Notes: generated by a model not told the origin, from the sequence alone. 64,000 bases of DNA from Paraburkholderia caledonica NBRC 102488 (GCF_000685095.1 NZ_BAYE01000021.1:31367-95366); one strand, 5' to 3'; numbered from the stretch's first letter, positions 42,275 through 51,432 are shown. Translations and numbers: made by a program.

Positions 42275-43006
42275 ATGGATCGCAGTGCATTGGAGGCCCC
42301 CGTTGTCATAGAGCATACCGGCGACGTGCTCACCTTCACGTTGAACCGCCGGGAAGTCGGCAACGAAGTGTCGGTTGCGATGTTCGACGCGATGTCGGAC
42401 GCGTTGCGCAGTGAGGCCGTGCAACCGAAGGCGCGTGTGTTGCGCATCCGCGCGAACGGCGATGTGTTCTGCACGGGGCGCGAGCGAGCGGGGCGGGACG
42501 CCGTGTCGATCCGCACCGAAGTTGCGCGTCTGATCGAACTCAAACGGCTCGTGCGCAGCACGTCGTTGATCTCGATTGCGCAGGTGCAGGGCGATGCGTT
42601 GGGCTTCGGCTTCGGGCTTGCGATCCTGTGCGACTTCACGCTCGTCGCATCGTCGGCGCGGCTCGGGTTCCCGGAGATGCGCAACGGTCTGCCGCCCGCC
42701 GCGATCATGGCTTACCTCGGCGGCTATGCACTGCCCAAGGCCCTATTTCCGATGGTCTTGTTCGGCGATCCCGTTACGCCTGAAGCGGCCTTGCAGGCCG
42801 GGCTCGTCACGCGAGTATGCGATCGCGCGAGCCTGCACGCCGAAGCCGACGCGCTTGCCGCTCGTATTCTCTCGCTCGACGAAGCCGGCGCGAAACAGTG
42901 CAAGGCGTTCTTCCTCGCCGCGCAGGAAGGCAGCGTCGAACAGAACTTCCGCGCCGCGACCGACATGCTGACCGTCAACGCATTGCGGTTGATGCAGACC
43001 CGCTGA
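42275..43006 (+). CDS. Enoyl-CoA hydratase/isomerase family protein
   Basis: This 243-residue crotonase-fold protein has the CoA-binding/oxyanion segments RIRANGDVFCTGRE (about 57-70) and GDALGFGFGLAILCDF (106-121). Glu134 (GFPEM) matches the first catalytic Glu of crotonase, but the second Glu position reads Pro (ALFPMVLFG), so simple hydratase activity is uncertain; isomerase, lyase or hydrolase action is possible. GGAG precedes the start. It is the first gene of a unit with an MFS importer and an aldehyde dehydrogenase. Confidence 0.85.
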   Translation: MDRSALEAPVVIEHTGDVLTFTLNRREVGNEVSVAMFDAMSDALRSEAVQPKARVLRIRANGDVFCTGRERAGRDAVSIRTEVARLIELKRLVRSTSLISIAQVQGDALGFGFGLAILCDFTLVASSARLGFPEMRNGLPPAAIMAYLGGYALPKALFPMVLFGDPVTPEAALQAGLVTRVCDRASLHAEADALAARILSLDEAGAKQCKAFFLAAQEGSVEQNFRAATDMLTVNALRLMQTR

Positions 43007-43101
43007 GCGTGGCCGTGCTTCACTCGCTCGATACAACACGACGTGTGGGTGTCGATGAAAGCGCTAATCCGCTGACACCGTAACGTCGACTGGAGACAGA
43101 C

Positions 43102-44502
43102 ATGAACGTCAACGCAGGGCCCAGGCTCGATCGTTTGCCGATGTCGGGATTTCACCGGCGCATCATGTGGTTGATTGGCATTGGCATGTTCTTCGATGGT
43201 TTCGATATTTACGTTGCGTCGACAGTGCTTGGCGCAACGCTGAAGTCCGGATTCTCCACGCTCGGGCAGAACGCGTTGTTCGTGTCGCTCACTTTTCTCG
43301 GCATGATGCTCGGCTCGCTTGCGACCGGTTTTCTCGGCGACCGGTTCGGGCGGCGCTTCACGTATCAGGCGAATCTCGCCGTGTTCGGGCTGGCGTCGCT
43401 CGGCGCGGCACTGGCGCCGAACATGAGCGTGCTGATCGCGTGCCGCTTCGTGATGGGACTTGGACTGGGCGCGGAAAACGTGGTCGGTTACTCGACGCTG
43501 GCCGAATTCGTGCCGCCGCAGAAACGCGGCAGGCTACAGGGTTTAATGGCGGTCTTCGTCGTGTCCGGACTGCCCGTCGCGGGGCTGATCGGGTTGCTGC
43601 TGATTCCGTCGTTCGGCTGGCGCGCAATGTTCGTGCTCGGCGGTGTTGGCGCACTCGGCGTCTGGTATGCACGCAAGTCCTTGCCGGAGTCGCCCCGCTG
43701 GCTCGATTCTGTTGGACGCCATGACGAGGCTGATGGGATCCTGCGGCGCATCGAAGCGGAAGTGACGGCCGCACGAGGCGGCAAGCCGCTGCCCGCGCCA
43801 GCGTCCACGAGACCCGGCGCGACAGCGCAACCGGCGCTGTCGTTCGCTTCGCTGTTCAGCGGCGCGATGCTGCAACGGATGATCGTCGGTTGCGTGACGC
43901 TCATTGTCATCAACACGCTGCTGTATGGCTTCGTCACCTGGCTTCCGACATTCTTCGTTCATCAGGGCTTCAGCATCGCGAAGTCGTTCGGGTTCGCGCT
44001 CGTGATGTCGCTCGGCGCGCCTATCGGTTCCGCAATCGGTGCGCTCACCGCAGATGCGTGGGGCCGCAAGCCGACGATCATCGGCTCGTCGCTCGCCGCG
44101 ATCGTGTTTGGCGCGATGTATCCGTTCGTCACGAGCCCCGTGGTATTGCCCATCGTCGGACTGTTGTTGACCATTCCCATCTACGTGCTGGTTGCGCTGC
44201 TATTTGCAGTCTATGTGCCGGAACTCTTTCCAACTGAAGTGCGGCTGCGCGCGTCGGGCGTCTGCAATACGCTGGGCCGCGGCGCGACCATCGTCACGCC
44301 TTTCATCGTGGTATCGCTTTTCGGGCAGTACGGCATCGTCGGCGTGCTTGCAATGATGATCGGTCTGCTCGCCGTGCAGATCGTCGTCGTTGCATGGCTT
44401 GGCGTCGAGCCGACCGGACAGCGCCTCGAAGACCTTCAGCCGGAAGACACCCTCGCGCGCGACGCGCTTCATGCCGACGCGCACGCTTCGCCTAACAAAT
44501 GA
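43102..44502 (+). CDS. MFS transporter, aromatic-acid/sugar-porter type
   Basis: This 466-residue protein has 12 predicted helices, the first-half motif GFLGDRFGRRFTY, the ESPRW motif (SLPESPRWLDSVG) and FFDGFDIYVAS in helix 1, a mix typical of the AAHS (aromatic acid:proton symporter) and niacin/sugar porter groups. GGAG lies before the ATG. It follows the crotonase gene by 95 bases and precedes the aldehyde dehydrogenase by 18, so uptake of the substrate degraded by both is the natural role. The substrate is unknown. Confidence 0.88.
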   Translation: MNVNAGPRLDRLPMSGFHRRIMWLIGIGMFFDGFDIYVASTVLGATLKSGFSTLGQNALFVSLTFLGMMLGSLATGFLGDRFGRRFTYQANLAVFGLASLGAALAPNMSVLIACRFVMGLGLGAENVVGYSTLAEFVPPQKRGRLQGLMAVFVVSGLPVAGLIGLLLIPSFGWRAMFVLGGVGALGVWYARKSLPESPRWLDSVGRHDEADGILRRIEAEVTAARGGKPLPAPASTRPGATAQPALSFASLFSGAMLQRMIVGCVTLIVINTLLYGFVTWLPTFFVHQGFSIAKSFGFALVMSLGAPIGSAIGALTADAWGRKPTIIGSSLAAIVFGAMYPFVTSPVVLPIVGLLLTIPIYVLVALLFAVYVPELFPTEVRLRASGVCNTLGRGATIVTPFIVVSLFGQYGIVGVLAMMIGLLAVQIVVVAWLGVEPTGQRLEDLQPEDTLARDALHADAHASPNK

Positions 44503-44520
44503 ATCGACAGGAACCATGCA

Positions 44521-46032
44521 ATGAATACAGGCAACCCGCAGCGCTACGACGCGCAATTGTTGATTGGCGGCGAATGGACGGATGCTGAAGACGGCCGCAC
44601 CCTAGACATTGTGAATCCCGCGACGGGCGAAGTGATCGGCGCGCTCGCGTCGGCTTCCGCTCGCGATGTGGATCGGGCCGTGCAAGCCGGTCATCGCGCA
44701 TTCGAAGGCGGTGCGTGGCGCGACATGTCGATCCAGCAGCGCGCGCGCATTCTGAACCGTTTTGCCGATCTGTTCGAAGCCGATCTCGAACAGTTCTACA
44801 AGCTCGAAACGTTGAATAACGGCCGTCCCATTGCCGAAACGCGCGCACAGATTTCACGCTTGCCGCAGTTCTACCGCTACTTCGCGGCGCTCGCGCTCAC
44901 GCGCCGCAGCGACGTGATTCCGATCGAAGGGCCGTACCTCTGTTACACGCAGCGCGTACCGCTGGGTGTCGTCGCGCTGATGACATCGTTCAATCATCCG
45001 TTGATGATTCTCTCGAAGAGTCTCGCTCCCGCGCTCGCGACGGGCAACAGCGTCGTCATCAAGGCGTCGGAACAGACGCCGCTGACGACCGTGCGGCTCG
45101 TGAAGCTGTTGCAGGACGCGGGCGTTCCCAAAGGCGTCGTCAACGTTGTGAACGGCGAAGGGCGCGTAGCGGGCGCAGCGCTCGCCCAACATCCGCTGAT
45201 CAGGAAGGTGGTATTCACGGGAGGCACGGAAGTGGGGCGCTCGATCGGCGAGGCTGCCGCGCGTAATTTCGTGCTGACCACGCTGGAACTGGGCGGCAAG
45301 GGCGCGGTGATCTTATTCGATGACTTCGATATCGAGCGCGCAGTGAACGGCGCGGCGTTCGCCGCTTTCATCGGCGCTGGGCAGACCTGTGTCTGCGGGG
45401 CGCGCATCCTCGTGCAGAAATCGATGTACGCGGCCTTCCTCGAACGTTTCCGCGCGAAGGTCGAGCGTATCCGCGTGGGCGATCCGACGGATGCGAAGAC
45501 CCAACTGGGTCCTGTGATTTCCGAGCGCTCGCGTCAACGCATTCTCGCGATGCTCGAACGCGCGCAGCAGGCGGGCGCAAAGCTATTGACGGGCGGACGC
45601 GTGCCTCAAGAATTGACGTCGGGGTACTTTCTTCAGCCGACCGTCGTCTACGATGCGGACCCGCACTCGGAGATCGGCCAGGACGAGGTGTTCGGGCCCG
45701 TGACGGTCGTCATGCCGTTCGAAGACGAAGCCGATGCGATCCGTATTGCCAACGATACGCCGTTCGGCCTCGCCGCTTCGATCTGGACGCAGGACGTCGC
45801 GCGGGCGCATCGCGTCGCCGGCAGGCTGGAGTTCGGCATGGTGTGGGTGAACGACCATCATCGCCTCGACCCGGCGTCGCCGTGGGGCGGATTCAAGAAC
45901 AGCGGCGTGGGCCGCGAAACGGGCATCGAGTCGTTCGACCAGTTCAGCGAGCCTCGCGCGGTGACGATCAACACATCCGGCAAGACAGTGGACTGGTATG
46001 CGGACGATGGCGAACTGAAGCGGCTTAACTGA
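44521..46032 (+). CDS. NAD(P)-dependent aldehyde dehydrogenase
   Basis: This 503-residue enzyme has Glu256 (LELGGK) and catalytic Cys290 (GQTCVCGAR), followed by the usual FGPVTVVMPF and WGGFKNSGVGRETG segments. The conserved Asn appears as FNHP rather than the common WNFP, and the sequence is most like semialdehyde/HpaE-type members. It ends the unit begun by the crotonase-like gene, suggesting a route where a CoA-ester or aldehyde intermediate from an imported acid is oxidised. No CoA ligase is present nearby. The exact substrate is unknown. Confidence 0.88.
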   Translation: MNTGNPQRYDAQLLIGGEWTDAEDGRTLDIVNPATGEVIGALASASARDVDRAVQAGHRAFEGGAWRDMSIQQRARILNRFADLFEADLEQFYKLETLNNGRPIAETRAQISRLPQFYRYFAALALTRRSDVIPIEGPYLCYTQRVPLGVVALMTSFNHPLMILSKSLAPALATGNSVVIKASEQTPLTTVRLVKLLQDAGVPKGVVNVVNGEGRVAGAALAQHPLIRKVVFTGGTEVGRSIGEAAARNFVLTTLELGGKGAVILFDDFDIERAVNGAAFAAFIGAGQTCVCGARILVQKSMYAAFLERFRAKVERIRVGDPTDAKTQLGPVISERSRQRILAMLERAQQAGAKLLTGGRVPQELTSGYFLQPTVVYDADPHSEIGQDEVFGPVTVVMPFEDEADAIRIANDTPFGLAASIWTQDVARAHRVAGRLEFGMVWVNDHHRLDPASPWGGFKNSGVGRETGIESFDQFSEPRAVTINTSGKTVDWYADDGELKRLN

Positions 46033-46178
46033 GCTAAGCGGCGAAACTATCGGAAAACGAGCCGCCACGGAGGATTGCAACCAATCCTTCCCATTGGCCG
46101 TGGCGAACCGTTGCATCGTCGGAATCGGCTGGGGCGGGCGTCGCCATGCCGTCGTAGTGACGCCCGCTGTGCGTCGCA

Positions 46179-46415
46179 TTACTGCGTGTCTGGCTGCTTC
46201 TGATGCTTGCCGTGCTTGTGCGAATGATGATGGCTCGAGTGGGTACTTGTCGGCGCGGACGTGTTGTCTCCGCCGGCAGTCGGGCCCGCCGTCGCTGCGC
46301 CGTGCGCGTTGCCGCCGCCCGATCCGCCGTTGCCGTTGCCGCCTGCTTGCGCGCTCGCCGTGCCGGAAACGGCCAACGCGGCCAGAAGTACAAGTATCGA
46401 TTGAATGCCTCGCAT
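46179..46415 (-). CDS. Small exported Gly/His-rich protein
   Basis: This 78-residue protein has a clear signal peptide (about 1-23, ending TASAQA), then a Gly/Asn/Ala-rich stretch (about 24-55) and a His/Lys-rich tail (HSSHHHSHKHGKHQK). The mature part is low complexity and should be unstructured; the histidine cluster could bind metal. GGAG lies upstream of the ATG on the minus strand. No family is recognised. It stands alone, convergent with the aldehyde dehydrogenase. Confidence 0.7.
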   Translation of the reverse strand: MRGIQSILVLLAALAVSGTASAQAGGNGNGGSGGGNAHGAATAGPTAGGDNTSAPTSTHSSHHHSHKHGKHQKQPDTQ

Positions 46416-46668
46416 GTTTTGCTCCTTGGATAGTTGACCCCCGTCGCTGGGGCGAAGCGACCGTCACCGCGCCGCAGGCGAAAGAGAGCATATGCAGTGC
46501 CTGAAAGTCGCGCGAGGCGGTTCAGGCAGTGACATCGCCAATCGCGATGTTTTGTGTCCCAGACCGCAGTTGGCGCAGGCGCGGCATGTGAAGATCCGTC
46601 GCACGAATCGCTGATGTGTACACACCAGTGACATTCGAAAACGATAAGCGCGATACGGGGACCTTCAA

Positions 46669-47781
46669 ATGAAAAAATATCCAGGCTTACTCTTTGCCCT
46701 TCTGCTCGCGGCCTGTGGCGGCGGTGGGGGAGGCGGCAACAGCGCCACCACGGCATCGGCGGCACCTTCGTCCACGAGTCCCAAGACATGTACCGGCGGT
46801 CCGTACACGACTGACCCCACGAAAGTCTGCACCGACGCAAGCGGCAATCTCGTCACGGGGTATGTCTACGTGCAGCCGAAGACGGTCATTCCCGACGGAA
46901 CCGTCATCACCGCGGATACCACGTGGCCGGCGAGCGGCTCTCCGTATTTCATCGCCGGCACGGTGCGAGTCGCGCCGGGCGTCACGTTGACGATCCCCGA
47001 TAACACGATCGTGGAGACTTACCGCTCAGTGCCGTGCACGGCCGATTGTGTGGGTACCATTCCGACAAAAGGCATCATCAACGTGGCGGGCACGCTCAAC
47101 GTGGGAAGCCAGGGTCCGGTCCAACTGCTGGGCGTGACGGCTGCTAACACGTCGCTGGGACAGGACGCGGGTAACGGCACGGTCAGCATCACGCATGCGG
47201 TGTTGCAGGACGCGTTCGTGCAGATCAACGACGCCGCACCGTTCTCGATGACATACAGCCAGGCCACGCACATGAACGTGACGCCAATTGTTCGCAATGG
47301 GGTGACGACTTATGAAGCCGGCACGAACGGCTACCCGCGCTTGAGCAGGTCCTCGACCGTGAAAGGCAACACGTTCGTGGACTCCGCGGCCTTCGCTTTC
47401 GATCCGTCGGTCTTCGTGCAAAACAATCTGTTCATCAACATGGTCGACCCACTCGTGTTGATCGACGCGTTCCCCGCCAATGGACAGGCGCCCACCGGCG
47501 TTGCGCAACGCAACTCGTTCCTCTTCAAGAAGGATTCACCGAATGGGAATCGTCTCGTGATCGAGTCTCACGGCACTTATAACGCGTCCACGCTTCGCTC
47601 TCTGGACTTCACCAACAACTTCTGGGGCGTGACGGATAACACGACCATCCAGTCGCGCGTGCGGGATAGCACCAACACGGCCAACCCACGGCTGCCCAAC
47701 GTCATTCTCTATGCACCGGCGCTTCAGAGTCCCGATCCCGCCACACCGGCGGACCCGCAAAGCACGACGCCGAATGAGTAA
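46669..47781 (+). CDS. Predicted lipoprotein with poly-glycine linker
   Basis: This 370-residue exported protein has a lipobox LLAAC at residues 12-16 (Cys16 lipidated), directly followed by seven glycines, a common anchor-linker style in Burkholderiaceae. The rest is rich in Thr/Asn/Val with repeated short strand patterns (VAPGVTLTIPDNTIV, INVAGTLNVGSQGPVQLLGV, FTNNFWGVTDN), suggesting a right-handed beta-helix surface protein. Two close Cys pairs (KTCTGG/KVCTDA and PCTADC) may form disulfides. No function is known. It ends at a strong terminator. Confidence 0.75.
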   Translation: MKKYPGLLFALLLAACGGGGGGGNSATTASAAPSSTSPKTCTGGPYTTDPTKVCTDASGNLVTGYVYVQPKTVIPDGTVITADTTWPASGSPYFIAGTVRVAPGVTLTIPDNTIVETYRSVPCTADCVGTIPTKGIINVAGTLNVGSQGPVQLLGVTAANTSLGQDAGNGTVSITHAVLQDAFVQINDAAPFSMTYSQATHMNVTPIVRNGVTTYEAGTNGYPRLSRSSTVKGNTFVDSAAFAFDPSVFVQNNLFINMVDPLVLIDAFPANGQAPTGVAQRNSFLFKKDSPNGNRLVIESHGTYNASTLRSLDFTNNFWGVTDNTTIQSRVRDSTNTANPRLPNVILYAPALQSPDPATPADPQSTTPNE

Positions 47782-47838
47782 GCAGTGAGGCATAAAGCAG
47801 CGCCGGTCATCTGAACCGGACTGCACGCATCGCCAACC

Positions 47839-47870
47839 GGCCCCGCCGCAGGATTGCCTGCGGCGGGGCC
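47839..47870 (+). terminator. Terminator after the lipoprotein gene
   Basis: A perfect 14-base GC-rich stem (GGCCCCGCCGCAGG at 47839-47852 with 47857-47870) and four-base loop ATTG are followed by GACTCTTTT, 57 bases after the stop codon. Confidence 0.88.
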
Positions 47871-48026
47871 GACTCTTTTGCGAATTGTCTTCGTGAATCG
47901 AACCCAGATCACAAAAACTGGTCACCGGCAATTTCATCGACCCCATGTTCTGACGCGCTAGACTTCCGGCTGAACACATCTCAGCCACGACACGGACTTT
48001 ATCGTCCTTCAAGGGGAAGCAGCCGA

Positions 48027-48959
48027 ATGGACCGGATGGCAGCAATGGAAACGTACGTCAGCGTCGTGGAGGCGGGCTCGTTCTCGGCAGCCGCAAAGCG
48101 GCTCAAACTGGGGCAACCGGCCGTCTCGAAGTCGATCGCGCAACTCGAGGAGCGACTCGGCGTGCGACTCCTGTTGCGCTCGACGCGCGGCCTTACGCCA
48201 ACCGATGCGGGTCAGCGCTTTTACGAGCACGCGAGACGCGCAATCGAAGAGGTGGATCTCGCCGAGCAGGTCGCGCGCGACGCGTCGACCGGACTATCCG
48301 GGGTGCTGCGCATCAGTGCCGCTGTGACCTTCGCGCGCCTGCATATCCTGCCTGCGCTCAAAACGTTTCTGGACCGGCATCCGAATCTGCAGATCGATAT
48401 CGTGCTGGACGATCGCAGCATCGACCTGCTCGAAAAAGGCGTGGACGTTGCACTGCGCATGGGATCGCTCGATGATTCGACGATGACGGCACGCCGCATT
48501 GCGCAAAGCCGTCGGCTGGTTGTCGGAACGCCTGCCTATCTCGCCGAAGCGGGCGTGCCGAAGACGCCCGCGGACCTCAGTCAGCATCAGGTCATCGTGT
48601 ACTCGTTGCGAGGCGGCGGGGAGTCGTGGGCGTTCAGCCAGCACGGCAAGGAAGTGGCGGTAGTCGTGTCGGGGCGCGTCAGCGTCAGCGCCGCCGAAGG
48701 GATGCGTACCACGTTGCTGGGCGGACTAGGCCTTGCAATTGCGTCGGAATGGATGTTCTCGCCGGAACTTGCCGATGGCTCGGTTCAAGCGGTACTGACC
48801 GACTGGGAATTGCCCTCGATCGACCTGTGGGCGGTTTTCCCGGCTGGACGGCTCGTGAGTGCGAAGGCGCGAGCGTTCGTCGCCTTCGTCGAAGAAACAC
48901 TCGGTGCCGCTGGCAGCGGCATCGGCGGCGCACCCTCAGAAAGCGAGCTTGCCGATTGA
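48027..48959 (+). CDS. LysR-family regulator
   Basis: This 310-residue LysR protein of the DsdC/AaeR-like broad group opens MDRMAAMETYVSVVEAGSF, with HTH FSAAAKRLKLGQPAVSKSIA (about 18-38) and an effector domain (GVLRISAAVTFARLHILPAL). Its 3' end overlaps the 3' end of the convergent SDR gene by 24 bases, so the two coding ends are read from both strands. The target genes are not evident. Confidence 0.88.
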   Translation: MDRMAAMETYVSVVEAGSFSAAAKRLKLGQPAVSKSIAQLEERLGVRLLLRSTRGLTPTDAGQRFYEHARRAIEEVDLAEQVARDASTGLSGVLRISAAVTFARLHILPALKTFLDRHPNLQIDIVLDDRSIDLLEKGVDVALRMGSLDDSTMTARRIAQSRRLVVGTPAYLAEAGVPKTPADLSQHQVIVYSLRGGGESWAFSQHGKEVAVVVSGRVSVSAAEGMRTTLLGGLGLAIASEWMFSPELADGSVQAVLTDWELPSIDLWAVFPAGRLVSAKARAFVAFVEETLGAAGSGIGGAPSESELAD

Positions 48960-49655
48960 CGCTCCGCCGTCGACGTAAAGCGTTTGACCCGTCATGAAGG
49001 CGGCCTCGTCGGAAAGCAGAAACTCGATCGTCGCGGCAATTTCATGGGGCTGGCCGAAGCGACCCATCGGCACTGCGGACAGATAGCGCTTCTCGCCCTC
49101 GCTGCCCGGCGGATTGTTCGCGCGAAACAGCGCGGTCTCCGTCGGACCCGGCGCGACCGCGTTCACCGTAATGCCCGTGCCCGCCAGTTCCAGCGCCCAC
49201 GAACGCGCAAAACTCACCAACGCTGCTTTCGCTGCTGCATAGGCCGTGCGCTGGGTCATGCCCAGAATCGTCAGGCTCGAAATGTTCACGACGCGTCCCC
49301 AGCCGCGTGCCCGCATGCCGGGAAGCAGTGCTTGCACGGTCTGCACGGCAGGGTGAAGATTCAGCGCGAGAACGTCGTCGAGATCGTTTAACGCGACTTC
49401 ACCCAGACGCTGCGGTCTGACTAGCGCGACGTTGTTCACTACCCCATCGAATGCATGACGGCGCACGAGGTCATCGAGCACTGCATCGGTTGCGGCACGG
49501 TCGGCCAGATCGACGCGAATCAGTTCGCCCGGAAAATCGCTTGCTTCGCGCGCGAGTCCAACGACACGATGGCCGACCTTAATCAGGCGTTCTGTTAGCG
49601 CAAGACCTATGCCTTTGGTCGCGCCGGTTATGAGAAATGTACGTTGCGTCATCAC
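48936..49655 (-). CDS. Short-chain dehydrogenase/reductase
   Basis: This 239-residue SDR has the cofactor motif TGATKGIGLAL (about residues 11-21), NNVALVRP (the NNAG position), catalytic Ser in INISSLTI and YxxxK as YAAAKAAL (about 153-160). The C-terminus MTGQTLYVDGGASIGKL is typical of FabG-like enzymes. It may be coupled to the following peroxiredoxin-like gene region, but the 87-base gap to it is not tight. The substrate is unknown. Confidence 0.9.
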   Translation of the reverse strand: MMTQRTFLITGATKGIGLALTERLIKVGHRVVGLAREASDFPGELIRVDLADRAATDAVLDDLVRRHAFDGVVNNVALVRPQRLGEVALNDLDDVLALNLHPAVQTVQALLPGMRARGWGRVVNISSLTILGMTQRTAYAAAKAALVSFARSWALELAGTGITVNAVAPGPTETALFRANNPPGSEGEKRYLSAVPMGRFGQPHEIAATIEFLLSDEAAFMTGQTLYVDGGASIGKLAF

Positions 49656-49742
49656 ATGTCCTTTATGAACCGCAAGGATTCGAAAAGCCGCGCGCGGTTC
49701 TCCGGCACGGCGTGGTGATCTCTGGGCGTTAAGCGGTAAGGG

Positions 49743-50414
49743 TCAGGCGCTGGCGGTCGCTTTTTCCAGAACCGGGAACATGTCCGACGGGTCCGGACGA
49801 CGCGTGTAGTCAGGGTTGACCTCCGAATACAGCACGATCCCATCCTGCCCGATGACGTAGCGCGCGGGCATCGGCAAGGTCCAGCCCGGATCGTTATTGA
49901 ACGCCGGCAGATCGTTCCTCAGGTTCTTGTACAACTCGACCAGATAGTGGGGCAACGCGAAGCGCAATCCGAAGTCGGCGCCTGTCTGCCCATTCACATC
50001 GCTCAGCACGGGGAAGCCCAGTTCGTTGGCGCGCACCGACTTTCGGCTATTGACCGCAGTTTGCGGCGAGATCGCCACGACGTTCGCGCCATAGGCCTGA
50101 ATCTGCGGCAGCACTTCGTTGATCGCCTGCAGTTCGATATTGCAGTACGGGCACCAGACGCCGCGATAGAACGTCACCACCAGCGGGCCCTTCACTAGCA
50201 ACGCAGCGGACGACACGTCGTTGCCGTCCTGATCTTTCAGGCTGAAATGCGGCGCGCGGTCGCCCGCCTTGATCGCACGGCTCGCCTGTCCGCTTGCTAT
50301 CAGTTCTGCCGTAGCGCGTTCCATTACCGGGTGAATCTCCGGCGGTGCGTTGAACGGCGGTTTGCCTGCCTTGAAGTCGGCCCGGAATGCATCGAGTTTG
50401 TCTTGCAGTGACAT
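49743..50414 (-). CDS. Peroxiredoxin-like AhpC/TSA family protein
   Basis: This 223-residue cytosolic thioredoxin-fold protein has Cys88-Pro-Tyr-Cys91 in FYRGVWCPYC; the WCPYC form is thioredoxin-like rather than the PxxxTxxC of classical peroxiredoxins, so it probably uses an intra-motif disulfide. An N-terminal helical segment (about 1-45) precedes the fold. It neighbours an AhpD-like gene on the same strand, 143 bases upstream, which could serve as its reductant partner. Confidence 0.85.
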   Translation of the reverse strand: MSLQDKLDAFRADFKAGKPPFNAPPEIHPVMERATAELIASGQASRAIKAGDRAPHFSLKDQDGNDVSSAALLVKGPLVVTFYRGVWCPYCNIELQAINEVLPQIQAYGANVVAISPQTAVNSRKSVRANELGFPVLSDVNGQTGADFGLRFALPHYLVELYKNLRNDLPAFNNDPGWTLPMPARYVIGQDGIVLYSEVNPDYTRRPDPSDMFPVLEKATASA

Positions 50415-50557
50415 GAGTGTTCTCCGTGAGAGGAATAATGAAATTCAGGAACCGGGTGGCCGTAGATTCAGGCTGCGTTCGGCGCGGCTGCGATGCGCGT
50501 GTATTTGAGCTTCGGTATCGGGTCGGACGGGAGCCGCGAGGGGCTCCTCGAGACGGC

Positions 50558-51118
50558 TTAGGCAGCGACCGGCCTGGTCCACTCGTTACCGGCCATGAAG
50601 CTGTCGAGTTCGGTGTGGACGATATGATTGGTGTAGTTGCTCAGCACCTTGGTCGCTACGCCAAGAATCACTTCGAGGACGTTCTGACGGGTGTAACCGG
50701 CGGCGAGAAACGCGTCGACATCGGCGTCCGCGACAAAGCCACGTTCGCGCACTACGAGCGTCGTGAAGCGATGCAGCGCTTCGAGCTTTGCATCGGGCAG
50801 CGGCGTGCCGGCGCGCAGCGCGGCGATCACGCCTGCGTCCATCCTGATCATCTTTGCCAGCGTGCTGTGACCGGCCATGCAGTAGTGGCAGTTGTTCTCG
50901 AAGTTCGAGGTCAGGTAGACGACCTGCTGTTCGTGCGGCGTCAGCGTGCTTTTGGAGAACAGGTCCCACAGCGCCGAGTAACCGGCCAGCAGTGCGGGCG
51001 ATTCCGCCATGTGCGCCTGAAGGTTGGGCACGAAGCCAAAGGCGCGCTTCGTGTCCTCGAGGCCGGCCTTCGAAGCGGCCGGTGCGTTATCGATCGTGTA
51101 GGTTTGGAAGTTGCTCAT
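50558..51118 (-). CDS. AhpD-like carboxymuconolactone decarboxylase family protein
   Basis: This 186-residue all-helical protein has the AhpD-type active site Cys77-His-Tyr-Cys80-x3-His84 (ENNCHYCMAGH). AhpD-like proteins reduce peroxiredoxins or respond to oxidants. The start MSNFQTYTID was chosen because the 19 residues before it are not family-like. It is transcribed with the peroxiredoxin-like gene downstream and fits an oxidative-stress pair. Confidence 0.87.
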   Translation of the reverse strand: MSNFQTYTIDNAPAASKAGLEDTKRAFGFVPNLQAHMAESPALLAGYSALWDLFSKSTLTPHEQQVVYLTSNFENNCHYCMAGHSTLAKMIRMDAGVIAALRAGTPLPDAKLEALHRFTTLVVRERGFVADADVDAFLAAGYTRQNVLEVILGVATKVLSNYTNHIVHTELDSFMAGNEWTRPVAA

Positions 51119-51245
51119 CGGTTTTTTCCTGTTGGTTGACGGTGAGCAAATGATCGAGGTCAGTGCCTTTTCCAAGAAGGCAGGCGCCGTCGATAACAGT
51201 CATTCCTGGAAGGCATAAAGCGGTGGCTATGCGGTCGCGACTGGG

Positions 51246-51425
51246 TTATGACTGCGACTGGTCGGCGATGGCCGGCAACCACGCTATCCCGCGGCCCGAC
51301 ACCACGGCGTCGAGAATGATCCCGAGATCGGCGACGCGGATGCGCGAACGCGGCTCGACAAGGTCTAGCCGTCCGGTGCGCGATGGCTCGCGCACCGGTA
51401 CGACTATCTGCGCGAGCAATGACCC
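51246..51425 (-). pseudogene. Remnant of a LysR effector domain
   Basis: An unstarted open stretch reads (in part) EPRSRIRVADLGIILDAVVS, then GRGIAWLPA, before a stop at 51246-51248. This is the usual C-terminal region of LysR effector domains (xxDLGxxLDAVVxGxGIAWLP). There is no HTH or start codon, and the frame ends in the gap between the AhpD-like and SnoaL-like genes. An 11-base perfect inverted repeat (51373-51383 with 51388-51398) lies inside it. Confidence 0.5.
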
Positions 51426-51432
51426 CTGGCGC

